From Arthrobacter sp. MYb23 (GTDB taxonomy: Bacteria; Actinomycetota; Actinomycetes; Actinomycetales; Micrococcaceae), in the NCBI RefSeq assembly GCF_002979775.1, contig NZ_PCPR01000016.1, forward strand, positions 58,774 to 122,773: a stretch of DNA of 64,000 nucleotides. Reading direction: 5' to 3'. A program made the position numbers and the translations under genes. Every line of letters starts with the position of its first letter. The stretch's first letter is position 1. Positions 34,843-44,681 of this stretch are shown in pieces. The notes below the pieces were generated by a model. It saw only the letters and a list, made by a program, of their open reading frames with translations. It searched no databases and had not been told where the DNA came from.

Positions 34843-36246
34843 TCAGGCGTTGACGCGATCCTTCGTGCCGTCGTCGTCGGTTTCCTTTGCAGAGACCTTG
34901 GCGACGAAAGCGTTGCCCTGCTCCGCGTCCAAGTGCGTGGGCTTCTTGTTCTTCAGCGCGAAGATGTACACCAGCAGCGAGATGAAAATGGCAGCCGTGA
35001 CGTAGGTGAAGAACATATCCACCTGGCCCGACTTCTGCAGCGCAGCACCAATCAGCGGGACGGTGCCGCCGAACAGCGAGTTGGCAATCGCGTAACCGAG
35101 TCCGACTCCGAGCGCACGGATGGATGCCGGGAACAGTTCAGCCTTCACCAGCGCGTTGATGGAGGTGTAACCACCCACCATCAGCAAACCGCCGAACATC
35201 AGGAGGAACGCCACAAACGGATCCTTGGTTCCAGCAAGCGCGGAGAGCAGCGGCCAGGTGAACAGCACGCCAGTCACGCCAAACCAGATCAGCAGCGGCT
35301 TCCGGCCGATCTTGTCCGAGAGCATGCCATACACAGGCTGCAGCAGCATGAAGATGAACAGTGCCCAGAAGTTGATGACGGAGGTGTCGGTCTTGGCGAT
35401 GCCGGACGTATCGTTCATGAACTTCAGGATGAAGTTGGTATACGTGTAGAACGCCACGGTGCCGCCCAGGGTGATGCCGATGCAGATCAGCAGCGGCTTC
35501 CAGTGCTTGGTGAACAGCAGCTTCATGGTGCCAGGCTGCGCTTCACCCTCAACCTTGACGTGTGCAGCGCGGAGTTGGTCCGCGGAAAGAGTCTCTTCCA
35601 TGGAGCGGCGAAGCCAGAGAACAACCAACGCAGCGACGCCACCCAAGGCGAACGGAATGCGCCAACCCCACGCCGTCAGGTCTTCCTTGCTCATGGTGTT
35701 CTGCAGGATCACCAGCACCAGGAGGGCCAGCATCTGCCCGCCGATCAGCGTCACGTACTGGAAGCTGGAGAAGAAGCCGCGGCGTTTGGCCGTTGCAGCC
35801 TCGGACATGTAAGTAGCGCTGGTACCGTACTCGCCACCCACAGAGAAGCCCTGGATCATGCGGATAAACACCAGCAGGATCAGAGCCCAGAGGCCGATGA
35901 CGTCCTGCGTTGGCAGGATCGCGATGGCGAAAGAGCCCGCAGACATCATGGTCACACTGAGTGTCAGCGCAGCTTTGCGGCCCTTGCGGTCGGCGTAACG
36001 GCCGAAGAACCAGCTGCCGATGGGACGCATGAGGAACGACGTCGAGAAGACCGCCATCGCCTCGAGCCCGGCCTGAAGGTCATCCGAAGAGTTGAAGAAG
36101 TGCGACTGGAAATACGCCGCAAAAGCGGTATAGACGTAAACGTCGAACCACTCCACGAGGTTGCCGGCGGAGCCCTTAAGGATGTTGCTCACGGCCTTGC
36201 GTGTCTGGGCGGCTTCGCTCAGAGGTGCAGCTTGTTGGGTGCTCAT
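34843..36246 (-). CDS. kgtP: KgtP-like 2-oxoglutarate/dicarboxylate:H+ symporter (MFS, MHS family)
   Basis: A 467-residue twelve-helix MFS permease. The segments GNLVEWFDVYVYTAFAAYF, LMRPIGSWFFGRYADRKGRK, GFSVGGEYGTSATYMSEA and FQYVTLIGGQMLALLVLVIL match Escherichia coli KgtP almost motif for motif, more closely than the other MHS permeases of this window. It would import 2-oxoglutarate or a related acid with protons. ATG 36246 has AGGAAGG 7 bases upstream; the longer frame lacks support. The downstream two-component/TAXI operon is likely its regulator. Confidence 0.88.
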   Translation of the reverse strand: MSTQQAAPLSEAAQTRKAVSNILKGSAGNLVEWFDVYVYTAFAAYFQSHFFNSSDDLQAGLEAMAVFSTSFLMRPIGSWFFGRYADRKGRKAALTLSVTMMSAGSFAIAILPTQDVIGLWALILLVFIRMIQGFSVGGEYGTSATYMSEAATAKRRGFFSSFQYVTLIGGQMLALLVLVILQNTMSKEDLTAWGWRIPFALGGVAALVVLWLRRSMEETLSADQLRAAHVKVEGEAQPGTMKLLFTKHWKPLLICIGITLGGTVAFYTYTNFILKFMNDTSGIAKTDTSVINFWALFIFMLLQPVYGMLSDKIGRKPLLIWFGVTGVLFTWPLLSALAGTKDPFVAFLLMFGGLLMVGGYTSINALVKAELFPASIRALGVGLGYAIANSLFGGTVPLIGAALQKSGQVDMFFTYVTAAIFISLLVYIFALKNKKPTHLDAEQGNAFVAKVSAKETDDDGTKDRVNA

Positions 36247-36617
36247 CAATGAACCTTCCTGGACGGCAGCGTTTTGCAGCGGCCGTGTCTTGCATGAGTT
36301 CGTTCTGTCCATGAAGCGGGTGCTCATGGCGTCCTTGCGCATGGCTCTTCGTCGACTAAGAAAGGCCCTCCAAGGTGAAGAGGACATGTTCCAAACTATG
36401 GGTGATGCACGGCACAGCCCTAGTCAGCGGGGGATTTCCTAACACTTCCTTAGGTTTCGGCTAGCGTTTGCTGCCGGCACGGACTCACGCTCTCTCATAT
36501 CCCTCGGCGAACTACTCGCTGAGCGCGCCGGCGTCGTTGATGCGCACGAGCTTCCACGCGTCCCTCTCTCACGTCCCTCGGGTTTGCGCGCGTCCCTCTC
36601 TCACATCCCTCGGCGAA
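36247..36617. other. 371-bp gap with kgtP promoter region and repeats
   Basis: The part near kgtP (36247-36460) should hold its promoter; CCTAA-n7-TTAGG near 36440 is a small inverted repeat and the only element I can point to. From 36490 on the gap is occupied by repeats: a copy of the end of the downstream membrane-protein gene and the short TCCCTCTCTCACrTCCCTCGG motif. No ORF with a credible start was seen. Confidence 0.6.
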
Positions 36618-36666
36618 CTACTCGCTGAGCGCGCCGGCGTCGTTGATGCGCACGAGCTTCCACGCG
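36490..36666. repeat. 71-bp direct repeat duplicating a gene end
   Basis: 36490-36560 and 36596-36666 are identical over 71 bp except one base. The second copy encodes the C-terminal 16 residues and stop of the membrane protein; the first is a detached duplicate 106 bp away. Copies are joined by a TCCCTCTCTCAC-type repeat, which also borders copy 2, suggesting recombination or slippage between short repeats. Confidence 0.9.
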
Positions 36667-37073
36667 GCGAGTCGGCCAATACCAGCGGCCAAGGCAATCG
36701 ACGACGAGAAAAGTAGCGGACCCGACGCTGAAAATCCGCCAAACGGCGCACACATGAGCAAACCCCCGGCGATAAACGCGGCAACGTGAAGCCACTGATT
36801 CCGGACTCGCCGCAGGGCCAAACCGAGAAGTGACCCTACTGCTGCGCCTATGGCCCACACCGGGAGCAAGCTGTAAAGGAAGACAATGATGGCCCATCCC
36901 GGTGCTTGGATGCCCCATAAAGCGCAGAATGTCAGATGCGCTACGGCAATTCCCATAGCCAGCCCCTTGCCGCCGAGCACCACCCGGTCCTTCGGACCGT
37001 AACGCCAACCAGCGGACGGGCTCCGCGTCGCCGACGAGTACTCATCCTCGTCAGTCCATGGTTCTTGACTCAT
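36618..37073 (-). CDS. Small hypothetical membrane protein
   Basis: A 151-residue protein I do not recognise. After an acidic 35-residue N-terminal tail (MSQEPWTDEDEYS) it has four hydrophobic stretches at about 38-55, 60-85, 95-115 and 120-138. ATG 37073 follows AGGAAGG; a longer frame would run through repeat DNA and is rejected. Its 3' end lies within the 71-bp repeat, so its C-terminus may be recently duplicated or replaced. Confidence 0.7.
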   Translation of the reverse strand: MSQEPWTDEDEYSSATRSPSAGWRYGPKDRVVLGGKGLAMGIAVAHLTFCALWGIQAPGWAIIVFLYSLLPVWAIGAAVGSLLGLALRRVRNQWLHVAAFIAGGLLMCAPFGGFSASGPLLFSSSIALAAGIGRLAAWKLVRINDAGALSE

Positions 37074-37152
37074 GGCTACCTTCCTAAATGATGTGGAAGA
37101 GCGTCGGGCTGAAACCCGAGGGATGTGAGCGAGCGTCCGGCTGAAGGGGCGG

Positions 37153-38070
37153 TTATGTGAGAGAGGGTGCATGGCGTGCGCTGGCGATCTGGTTGAGGGC
37201 GCCGGTAAGACAGGGGTGCTCAAACGAGAAGCCGGCGTCGAGCAGTTTCCGGGGTTCTACCCATCTGCTCTTGAGGACCAACTCGGTCTGCGTCCGGATC
37301 AGGACGGCTCCGGCCTCGAGTAGCCAGGCCGGTGTCGGAATACCAAACGGCACACCCATGCTTTGCCGGACCAGTGACATCAGTTCGCGGTTGTCTACGG
37401 GGTAGGGTGTCGCCGCATTCACCGGACCAGTGAGCTCACCATGCTCGTGGATAAACATCACCGAGCGGAACAAATCCTCCACATGGATCCAGCTGAACTT
37501 CTGCGTACCCGGTCCCATGTGCCCGCCCAATCCGAGGCGGGCGAGATTCCGGAACGGACCCATTACGCCACCGCCAGGCCCCAGTACAATCGCAATGCGC
37601 AGAGGCACCTTACGGGTATCAGGCACATCGGCCGCAGCCAACTCGTCCTCCCAAGCGCAGGCCACGTCCACGGAGAACCCATGGCCCAGTTCGCCTGAGG
37701 CCTCAGTCTGCGGGTGGTCTTCAGCATGCCGGTAGATGGTGCCTGTACTTGAGTTGATCCACGTCCTGGGAGGTTCGGCGCAGGCAGCAACAGCCCGGCC
37801 CAACGTCCGTGTGGTCAGAACCCGGGAGTCCAGAATCTCCCGCCGATGCCGTTCGTCATAGCGGCAATTCACGGACCGTCCGGCGAGGTTCACCAGCAGT
37901 TCGGCGCCATCCAGCGCCGTGGTGATGGCGCCGTCGTCGTTCCACTGCGCGTCAGCTGAAGCATCACGCCCAACGGTCCGGACCTGCCAGCCCTCCTCAA
38001 GAAACCGCCGCTTGAAGTAGCTGCCAATAAAGCCGCTCGCACCCGCGAGCACCACGGTCCGCGGCTTCAC
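37153..38070 (-). CDS. TIGR01777-family epimerase (SDR)
   Basis: A 305-residue NAD-dependent epimerase-like protein. LAGASGFIGSYFKRRFLEEG is the nucleotide loop, LVNLAGRSVNCRY and INSSTGTIYRH follow the family pattern, and the C-terminal DUF1731 segment SRWVEPRKLLDAGFSFEHP is present. GTG 38070 overlaps the TetR stop (GTGA) and has AAGGAAG upstream; the extended frame is a shadow of the TetR gene. The substrate of this widespread family is unknown. Co-transcribed with and presumably controlled by the TetR repressor. Confidence 0.87.
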   Translation of the reverse strand: MKPRTVVLAGASGFIGSYFKRRFLEEGWQVRTVGRDASADAQWNDDGAITTALDGAELLVNLAGRSVNCRYDERHRREILDSRVLTTRTLGRAVAACAEPPRTWINSSTGTIYRHAEDHPQTEASGELGHGFSVDVACAWEDELAAADVPDTRKVPLRIAIVLGPGGGVMGPFRNLARLGLGGHMGPGTQKFSWIHVEDLFRSVMFIHEHGELTGPVNAATPYPVDNRELMSLVRQSMGVPFGIPTPAWLLEAGAVLIRTQTELVLKSRWVEPRKLLDAGFSFEHPCLTGALNQIASARHAPSLT

Positions 38071-38729
38071 GAGTCTTCCTTGACGCTGCGCACGAGTCCC
38101 AGGGCGTCGTCGAAAACCTTGCTCACGCCGGGAATCTTCGCCAGCGACAAACCGCGCGCCACCAGCGGAGCCGCCCCGTCGATCAGCTTGCGCGTACGGC
38201 GTTGGCCCTCGGATCGGTCGTAAACCCAGAACAGCGCGACGCCCATGTGCGCCAGCCATAGCAGCTCGGGCAGGTCACGGCGCAGCTTCTTCGCGACGGC
38301 GGGCGAGGCACCTTCGACGGCGGACCGGAAGATGGCGAGCGAAGCCTCACGGGCGGCGGTGGACGCCTCGCCGAACGGGTTGACGGGCGACGACGGCCGG
38401 ATCGCCGTCGCAATGAAATCGGAACCGAACTGGTGGTACGGCGCCATGACGTCGACGCCGGTATGCAGCACTGCTTTCAGGCGGCCCACGAGATCCTGAA
38501 CCCCTTCGAGGGCATGCGCCGCGACCACCGCATGTTCATCCTGGACCTGGATGTACAGCTCCTGCACGAGATCGTCTTTGGAAGCGAAGTAGTAGTAAGC
38601 GTTCCCCACCGACACCCCGGCTTCCTGCGCAATGGCGCGCATGGTGGTCTTTTCGAAGCCGACCTCGCGAAACATCTTCAGTGCGACGTCGGCCACCAGT
38701 TGGCGGGTCTGTTCACTCTTTGCGGCCAT
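38067..38729 (-). CDS. TetR-family transcriptional repressor
   Basis: A 220-residue repressor. The HTH (about 12-60) contains LVADVALKMFREVGFEKTTM and AIAQEAGVSVGNAYYYFASK. ATG 38729 with GAGGAG upstream was preferred to the frame's first ATG at 38780, which lies inside the predicted promoter. The promoter carries two copies of TGAACGTGTTCA, making autorepression of this gene and the co-transcribed epimerase very likely. Motif spacing is unusually clear (see operator entry). Confidence 0.92.
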   Translation of the reverse strand: MAAKSEQTRQLVADVALKMFREVGFEKTTMRAIAQEAGVSVGNAYYYFASKDDLVQELYIQVQDEHAVVAAHALEGVQDLVGRLKAVLHTGVDVMAPYHQFGSDFIATAIRPSSPVNPFGEASTAAREASLAIFRSAVEGASPAVAKKLRRDLPELLWLAHMGVALFWVYDRSEGQRRTRKLIDGAAPLVARGLSLAKIPGVSKVFDDALGLVRSVKEDS

Positions 38730-38751
38730 GCCATGCTCCTCACAGAATGTT

Positions 38752-38799
38752 TTGAACGTGTTCAAGAATGAGTATGCCACGAGTTCTGAACGTGTTCAA
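38752..38799 (-). promoter_or_regulatory. TetR promoter with twin operators
   Basis: The palindromic core TGAACGTGTTCA occurs at 38753-38764 (extended to TTGAAC-GT-GTTCAA) and 38787-38798, 34 bp apart, about three helical turns. On the minus strand TTGAAC (38794-38799) serves as -35 and CATACT (38771-38776) as -10, with a 17-bp spacer. One operator covers the -35, the other the predicted start site. Confidence 0.75.
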
Positions 38800-38803
38800 A
38801 AAA

Positions 38804-38884
38804 GGGATGTGAAAGAGGGATTGGTTCAAGCACGCGGGATGTGAGAGAGGGACTGGTTCAAGCACGCGGGAAGTGAGAGAGGGT
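38804..38884. repeat. 2.5 tandem copies of a 32-bp intergenic repeat
   Basis: Units at 38804-38835 and 38836-38867 share GGGATGTGAnAGAGGGAnTG and GTTCAAGCACGC; a partial third unit with GGGAAGTGAGAGAGGG follows to 38884. The core GGGATGTGAGAGAGGG recurs elsewhere in the window (36561-36615 inverted, 37120-37170). Unit spacing and lack of variable spacers exclude CRISPR. Confidence 0.85.
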
Positions 38885-38943
38885 TTGGGGGAAGGGGTGG
38901 GACAATGGAACCGGTGCCGGGCCGGATGCCCCACCAACCACAG

Positions 38944-38952
38944 TGCTAATAC
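38944..38952 (+). promoter_or_regulatory. Possible extended -10 of yhhQ
   Basis: TGCTAATAC fits TGn plus a TAnnnC/T -10 and lies 55 bp before the yhhQ ATG. No matching -35 was found. Weak support. Confidence 0.3.
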
Positions 38953-39006
38953 AGCGGGGCGCCTCAGCCAGGCAGCCTGCGCGAACCACTAAGAAATGGA
39001 TGACCC

Positions 39007-39717
39007 ATGCCCTCGCCCTCAGGCTCCAGTACCTTGAGTAAGCCCGCGCCGCGCTTCGCGTCGATCGGCTCCCCGTATTTCGGCATCATGTTGGCCATCA
39101 TGGCCGTGGTGCTGATCCTGTCCAACATTGGTGCTTCCAAGGGCGTTGTGCTCGGACCGATCATCACGGACGGCGGGTTCTTCCTGTTCCCGATTGCCTA
39201 CATCCTGGGCGACGTCATGAGCGAGGTCTACGGCTTCAAGGTGGCGCGCAAGGCGATCATCACCTCGTTCGCGCTCTCGGTGTTCGCCTCGCTCTGCTAC
39301 TGGATCATCATCGTGCTGCCCGGCTTCAATGACGAGTACGGCACCAGCAAGCAAGCGGCCATTGAAGGCGCACTTGGACCCGTGCCGCAGATTGTCCTCG
39401 CCTCGCTGTTGGCCTTCCTTGCGGGGCAGACCATCAACTCCTGGATCCTGGTGAAGATGAAGGCCCGCACGGGTGAGAAGTCCCTCTGGGCACGCCTGAT
39501 GGGTTCGTCAGTGGTGGGCGAATTTGTGGACACCCTGATCTTCTGCAGCATCGCAGCATCGGTCATTGGCATCACGGATGCGGGCTCGTTCCTGAACTAC
39601 GTCCTTGTTGGTTTCGTGTACAAGACCGCCGTGGAGTTCCTGTTCGTCCCGGTCACCGTGCTGGTTGTCGGCTGGATCAAGAAGCGCGAGCCCAGCTACG
39701 GGGTAGTCGCCGCGTAG
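39007..39717 (+). CDS. yhhQ: Queuosine precursor transporter (YhhQ/VUT_1)
   Basis: A 236-residue membrane protein with six transmembrane helices from about residue 25. Segments LSNIGASKGVVLGPIITDGG, FPIAYILGDVMSEVYGF and LMGSSVVGEFVDTLIFCSIA mark the VUT_1/YhhQ family, which imports preQ0/preQ1 or queuine. It converges with tgt at 39817, the enzyme that inserts such bases into tRNA, so the two probably form a salvage unit. Shine-Dalgarno sequence is weak. Confidence 0.9.
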   Translation: MPSPSGSSTLSKPAPRFASIGSPYFGIMLAIMAVVLILSNIGASKGVVLGPIITDGGFFLFPIAYILGDVMSEVYGFKVARKAIITSFALSVFASLCYWIIIVLPGFNDEYGTSKQAAIEGALGPVPQIVLASLLAFLAGQTINSWILVKMKARTGEKSLWARLMGSSVVGEFVDTLIFCSIAASVIGITDAGSFLNYVLVGFVYKTAVEFLFVPVTVLVVGWIKKREPSYGVVAA

Positions 39718-39735
39718 GCCCCCGCGCAACTGGCC

Positions 39736-39796
39736 GAGTTCGCCGGAAGCGTGTGAGTTCGCCGGAAGTTTCCGCACGCTCACGCACGCTTCCGGC
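39736..39796. terminator. Bidirectional hairpin between yhhQ and tgt
   Basis: GCCGGAAGCGTG (39742-39753) pairs perfectly with CACGCTTCCGGC (39785-39796), and TGAG/CTCA extends the stem with a two-base bulge. The loop holds a second direct copy of GAGTTCGCCGGAAG (39736-39749 and 39755-39768), which could form an alternative stem. It separates convergent genes; no T-tract. Confidence 0.65.
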
Positions 39797-39816
39797 GATC
39801 TCGGCGCGAGAAGCAC

Positions 39817-41897
<2,081 letters not shown>

Positions 41898-41970
41898 GGC
41901 CCCGAATCTACCGCCGTTGGCGCCCACATAACAGGTCTTGATCTTCCGGAAATAAACCGAACGGGGAATC

Positions 41971-42978
41971 CTATGCGCGCACCGATTCCAGTTCATTGCC
42001 GATCCGACGCGCCAGCTCTTCTTCGCCAATGGTCTTCGAACCGCCGTGGGCACGCAGGAACATCAGCGCTTCGAGGCGAAGGAACCGCCATTCGCGCTCG
42101 GCTTCGTGGTTGCCGTTGTCGATCGCGCGGAAGATTTCCTTGTCATAAAGGTTGGGTTCGTTGAGCGAGCGCTGGCGGACCCGCGCATTGATCCGGGCCT
42201 TGAACGGATCCTCTTCCTGGGACTCGGGGGAGCGCAGCAGTTTCTCGTAGACCGCGGCACGTTCGGCTTGACCGGCTTCGCGGCAGATGAAGCTGGACAG
42301 CGCCAGCGCCCTTTCGATCGATGCCCAGCGGTCCAGGTTGCCGTCGAAGGGCAGCACATTGAGCAGATCGGCCACAGCCAGCGCGTGGTCCGGGTCCCGC
42401 AGCACAATGCACAGATCGAAGGCGAGATCACTGAGGTCCCGGAGGCAGCTCCCGGACTTGGTGTTGATGCCCTTCGCGAGCCGTTCCGACAACACCTGCA
42501 CGCCGTTCTTGCCCTTGTGGTCGGCAGCAGCCGCGCGCACAACAGCTTCCGGGGTGCCGTCCGGCTCGGGGATGAGTGCCAGTTCTTCGGCGCTGGGTCC
42601 GGTATGCGCCGGGGGTGTCTCCGGGCGGGGAGGCACGACGACGGCGGGTCCGGCGGGAGCCTCGGCGTCGGGTTCGGCGGAGGTGCTGGAGTCAGGCGCA
42701 TCACCAGAGCCGGTCGCATCACCAGAACCCGGCGCATCACCAGAGCCCACAGGAACCCCCTCGCCCACAGGAACACTGGACCCGACAGCGATCCGCACCG
42801 CGCCGCCGTCGACCATTGTCACCAGCAGCAGGGCTGCCACGCCGTAGTCGTCGTTCTGCACCTCGATGGTGCTGATTTCCTCGGCCGGCCCGTCACCGGG
42901 TGGGAACACAAAATCTCCGGGCTGCAGGTCCCCAGCCTGCTTTTCTGTGTACTGCTGTGTGGCTGGGCTGTGAGTCAT
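41971..42978 (-). CDS. Hypothetical protein with Gly/Asp/Ser repeat linker
   Basis: A 335-residue protein I cannot name. Residues 1-65 look like a small beta domain (GDLQPGDFVFPPGDGPAEE), followed by a low-complexity linker rich in Ser, Gly, Asp and Pro (about 70-125). The C-terminal 200 residues are helical, with leucine-rich segments such as DLSDLAFDLCIVLRDPDHAL resembling TPR-like repeats. No signal peptide. ATG has AAGGA upstream. An internal 18-bp tandem repeat encodes part of the linker. Confidence 0.7.
   Translation of the reverse strand: MTHSPATQQYTEKQAGDLQPGDFVFPPGDGPAEEISTIEVQNDDYGVAALLLVTMVDGGAVRIAVGSSVPVGEGVPVGSGDAPGSGDATGSGDAPDSSTSAEPDAEAPAGPAVVVPPRPETPPAHTGPSAEELALIPEPDGTPEAVVRAAAADHKGKNGVQVLSERLAKGINTKSGSCLRDLSDLAFDLCIVLRDPDHALAVADLLNVLPFDGNLDRWASIERALALSSFICREAGQAERAAVYEKLLRSPESQEEDPFKARINARVRQRSLNEPNLYDKEIFRAIDNGNHEAEREWRFLRLEALMFLRAHGGSKTIGEEELARRIGNELESVRA
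42698..42751 (-). repeat. Three 18-bp tandem repeats in the linker
   Basis: GCATCACCAGArCCsG-type units at 42698, 42716 and 42734 encode the repeated Gly-Ser-Gly-Asp-Ala stretch. They keep the frame and lie in the disordered linker; length likely varies between strains. Confidence 0.85.
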
Positions 42979-43051
42979 CGGAAGTCCTTTGGTTCTCGTG
43001 GGGTCCGCCGTCCAGTCTACAAAGACCGGCTGGCGCGGGGGCGGGGACCCG

Positions 43052-43591
43052 CTAGAGGACGATGCCCGAGAAAGCCAGTGCCTGCCGCACGAGGTTCCCG
43101 CGGCCGCCGTCGAATTCCTGCTGGACGTTGTCGCTGAGCACTTCTTGGGGCGTCATCCACGTGAGTTCCAAGGCATCCTGGCGCGGTTCGCATTCGCCGG
43201 TCACCGGGATGACGTAGGCCAGCGAGACGGCGTGTTGCCTGTCGTCGGTGAAGCCGGTCTGTGACGGGGCAGGGAAGTATTCGGCCACTGTGAAGGGGAC
43301 GGGGCTGATGGGCAGCTGCGGGAACGCCAGGGGACCGAGGTCCTTTTCCATGTGCCGCAGGAGCGCTGCGCGGATGGTCTCGCGGTAGAGAACGCGGCCG
43401 GAGACGAGGTAGCGCACCATGTTGCCGTCGGCGTCGCCCTGCAGGAGGGTGCCAACTTCGTTCACGTACCCGAGCGGATCCAGCCTGACCGGGACGGCCT
43501 CCACGTAGACCATGGGGAGTCGGCCGCGGGCTTCGAAGAGGTCTTCATCTGAAAGCCAGCCTGGATACGGGTCGGGTGTACGTACGCTCAT
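43052..43591 (-). CDS. NUDIX-family protein (DUF4916-like)
   Basis: A 179-residue NUDIX-fold protein. The overall layout, with YVEAVPVRLDPLGYVNEVG near residue 30 and the C-terminal LELTWMTPQEVLSDNVQQEF, matches the DUF4916-type branch. The canonical Nudix box Gx5Ex7REUxEExGU is not evident; the corresponding helix reads RETIRAALLRHMEKDLG, lacking the usual Glu pair, so pyrophosphatase activity is uncertain. Confidence 0.8.
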   Translation of the reverse strand: MSVRTPDPYPGWLSDEDLFEARGRLPMVYVEAVPVRLDPLGYVNEVGTLLQGDADGNMVRYLVSGRVLYRETIRAALLRHMEKDLGPLAFPQLPISPVPFTVAEYFPAPSQTGFTDDRQHAVSLAYVIPVTGECEPRQDALELTWMTPQEVLSDNVQQEFDGGRGNLVRQALAFSGIVL

Positions 43592-43668
43592 GGTTAAGTT
43601 CTACCCCATCCCCAGCCGAAGTTCCTTGGTGGCGTTCCGGTGGCTGCGTGGTTACGCTCTCGGCGGTA

Positions 43669-44277
43669 TTAGAGGGCCAGAATGGACGCGAGCGGCTCCC
43701 CGGATGTTATGCGGGCAAGGATGGCGGGCTCCGCCGCGTCCGAGGCGAGGGCCTTCCCCAGCACGTCGCGTGCAGCTTCGGGGGAGAGGATGATCAGCCC
43801 GTTGTCGTCGCCCAGGACCAGGTCTCCGGGGTTGACCTGCACGCCTCCGCAGTGCACCGGGACGTTGACGGCGGAGCCGGTCCCGTGCAGGCGTTTGGTG
43901 GTCAGGCAGGACGTCCCGCGGGCGAATACGGGCAGGCTGGCCTCCCGGAGTTCCAGGACGTCAGTGGCCACGCCATCAACCACGACGCCGGCTGCTCCTT
44001 GGGCGAGCGCGGCGGCTGCCGTGACGGCCCCCACGGGTGCATGCTGGTGGTCGCCGCCCATGTCCACCACCAGTACATCGCCTGGACGGAGCGCGAGGAG
44101 CGCGTGGTTCATGGCGGTGGCATCGTGGTCTGCGATCCGCACTGTGACGGCGGGTCCGGCAATTTTCACGTTTGCCAGCAGCGACTGGATGGAAGGGGAG
44201 ACGAAGCCGTCCTCAAGGAAGTGCCCGATGGTGGGGTAGCTGACATCGCTCAGCTCCTGCAGGAGTGCTGGGCTCAT
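43669..44277 (-). CDS. RraA-family aldolase/regulator-like protein
   Basis: A 202-residue RraA fold protein. MGGDHQHAPVGAVTAAAALAQ and GVVVDGVATDVLELREA hold the conserved active-site region; family members include 4-hydroxy-4-methyl-2-oxoglutarate aldolases as well as RNase E inhibitors. GVQVNPGDLVLGDDNGLIIL is the metal-site end. ATG overlaps the RidA stop by four bases. In this catabolic island a lyase or decarboxylase role on an oxo-acid is more likely than RNase control. Confidence 0.87.
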   Translation of the reverse strand: MSPALLQELSDVSYPTIGHFLEDGFVSPSIQSLLANVKIAGPAVTVRIADHDATAMNHALLALRPGDVLVVDMGGDHQHAPVGAVTAAAALAQGAAGVVVDGVATDVLELREASLPVFARGTSCLTTKRLHGTGSAVNVPVHCGGVQVNPGDLVLGDDNGLIILSPEAARDVLGKALASDAAEPAILARITSGEPLASILAL

Positions 44278-44681
44278 GGGGTTACCTCCGGGTCCTGGGC
44301 AACTACAGCCACGCATTCGATTTCCAGGGACACGCCCCAGAGACTCACGCATACGGTGGTCCGGGTGGGTTTGGCGGTGCCGAAGTATTCCACGTACACG
44401 CGGTTGTATTCCTCGAGCTGATCCTGGCTGGTGAGGTACGTGTTGACCTTGACCACGTGGTCGAGGCTGGACCCTGCGGCTTCCAACACGCCCGCCAGGT
44501 TCTGGATGGTTTGCCGGACTTGCCCTTCGAAGGTGTCCGGCTGGTCATCCAGGCCGGTGATCGCGGGGATCTGGCCGGAGGTGAAGACGAAACCGTTGGC
44601 AATGACCGCCGGGGAAAAGGGCCCGACGGCGGGCGCCTGGCCGGGGATACCGGCCAAGCGCCCGATGGTGGGAACGGTCAC
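44274..44681 (-). CDS. RidA-family imine/enamine deaminase-like protein
   Basis: A 135-residue RidA/YjgF protein. The signature PTRTTVCVSLWGVSLEIECV includes the Arg that binds carboxylates; GPFSPAVIANGFVFTSGQIP is the N-terminal family motif. It hydrolyses reactive imines or acts as a catabolic deaminase. GTG start overlaps the MHS permease stop (GTGA) and its own stop overlaps RraA, so the three are tightly coupled. Confidence 0.9.
   Translation of the reverse strand: MTVPTIGRLAGIPGQAPAVGPFSPAVIANGFVFTSGQIPAITGLDDQPDTFEGQVRQTIQNLAGVLEAAGSSLDHVVKVNTYLTSQDQLEEYNRVYVEYFGTAKPTRTTVCVSLWGVSLEIECVAVVAQDPEVTP

Noticed and set aside
34933..36252. 439-codon plus-strand ORF opposite the KgtP-like gene
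   Set aside because: Gln/Glu/His/Arg-rich shadow of a membrane protein.
38804..38884. Possible CRISPR array
   Set aside because: Only 2.5 directly adjoining 32-bp units, no unique spacers and no cas genes.
38885..39006. Possible preQ1 riboswitch before yhhQ
   Set aside because: No convincing match to the preQ1-I consensus (loop-rich C-stem with A-rich tail); only a loose GCCCC/GGGGC pairing is visible.
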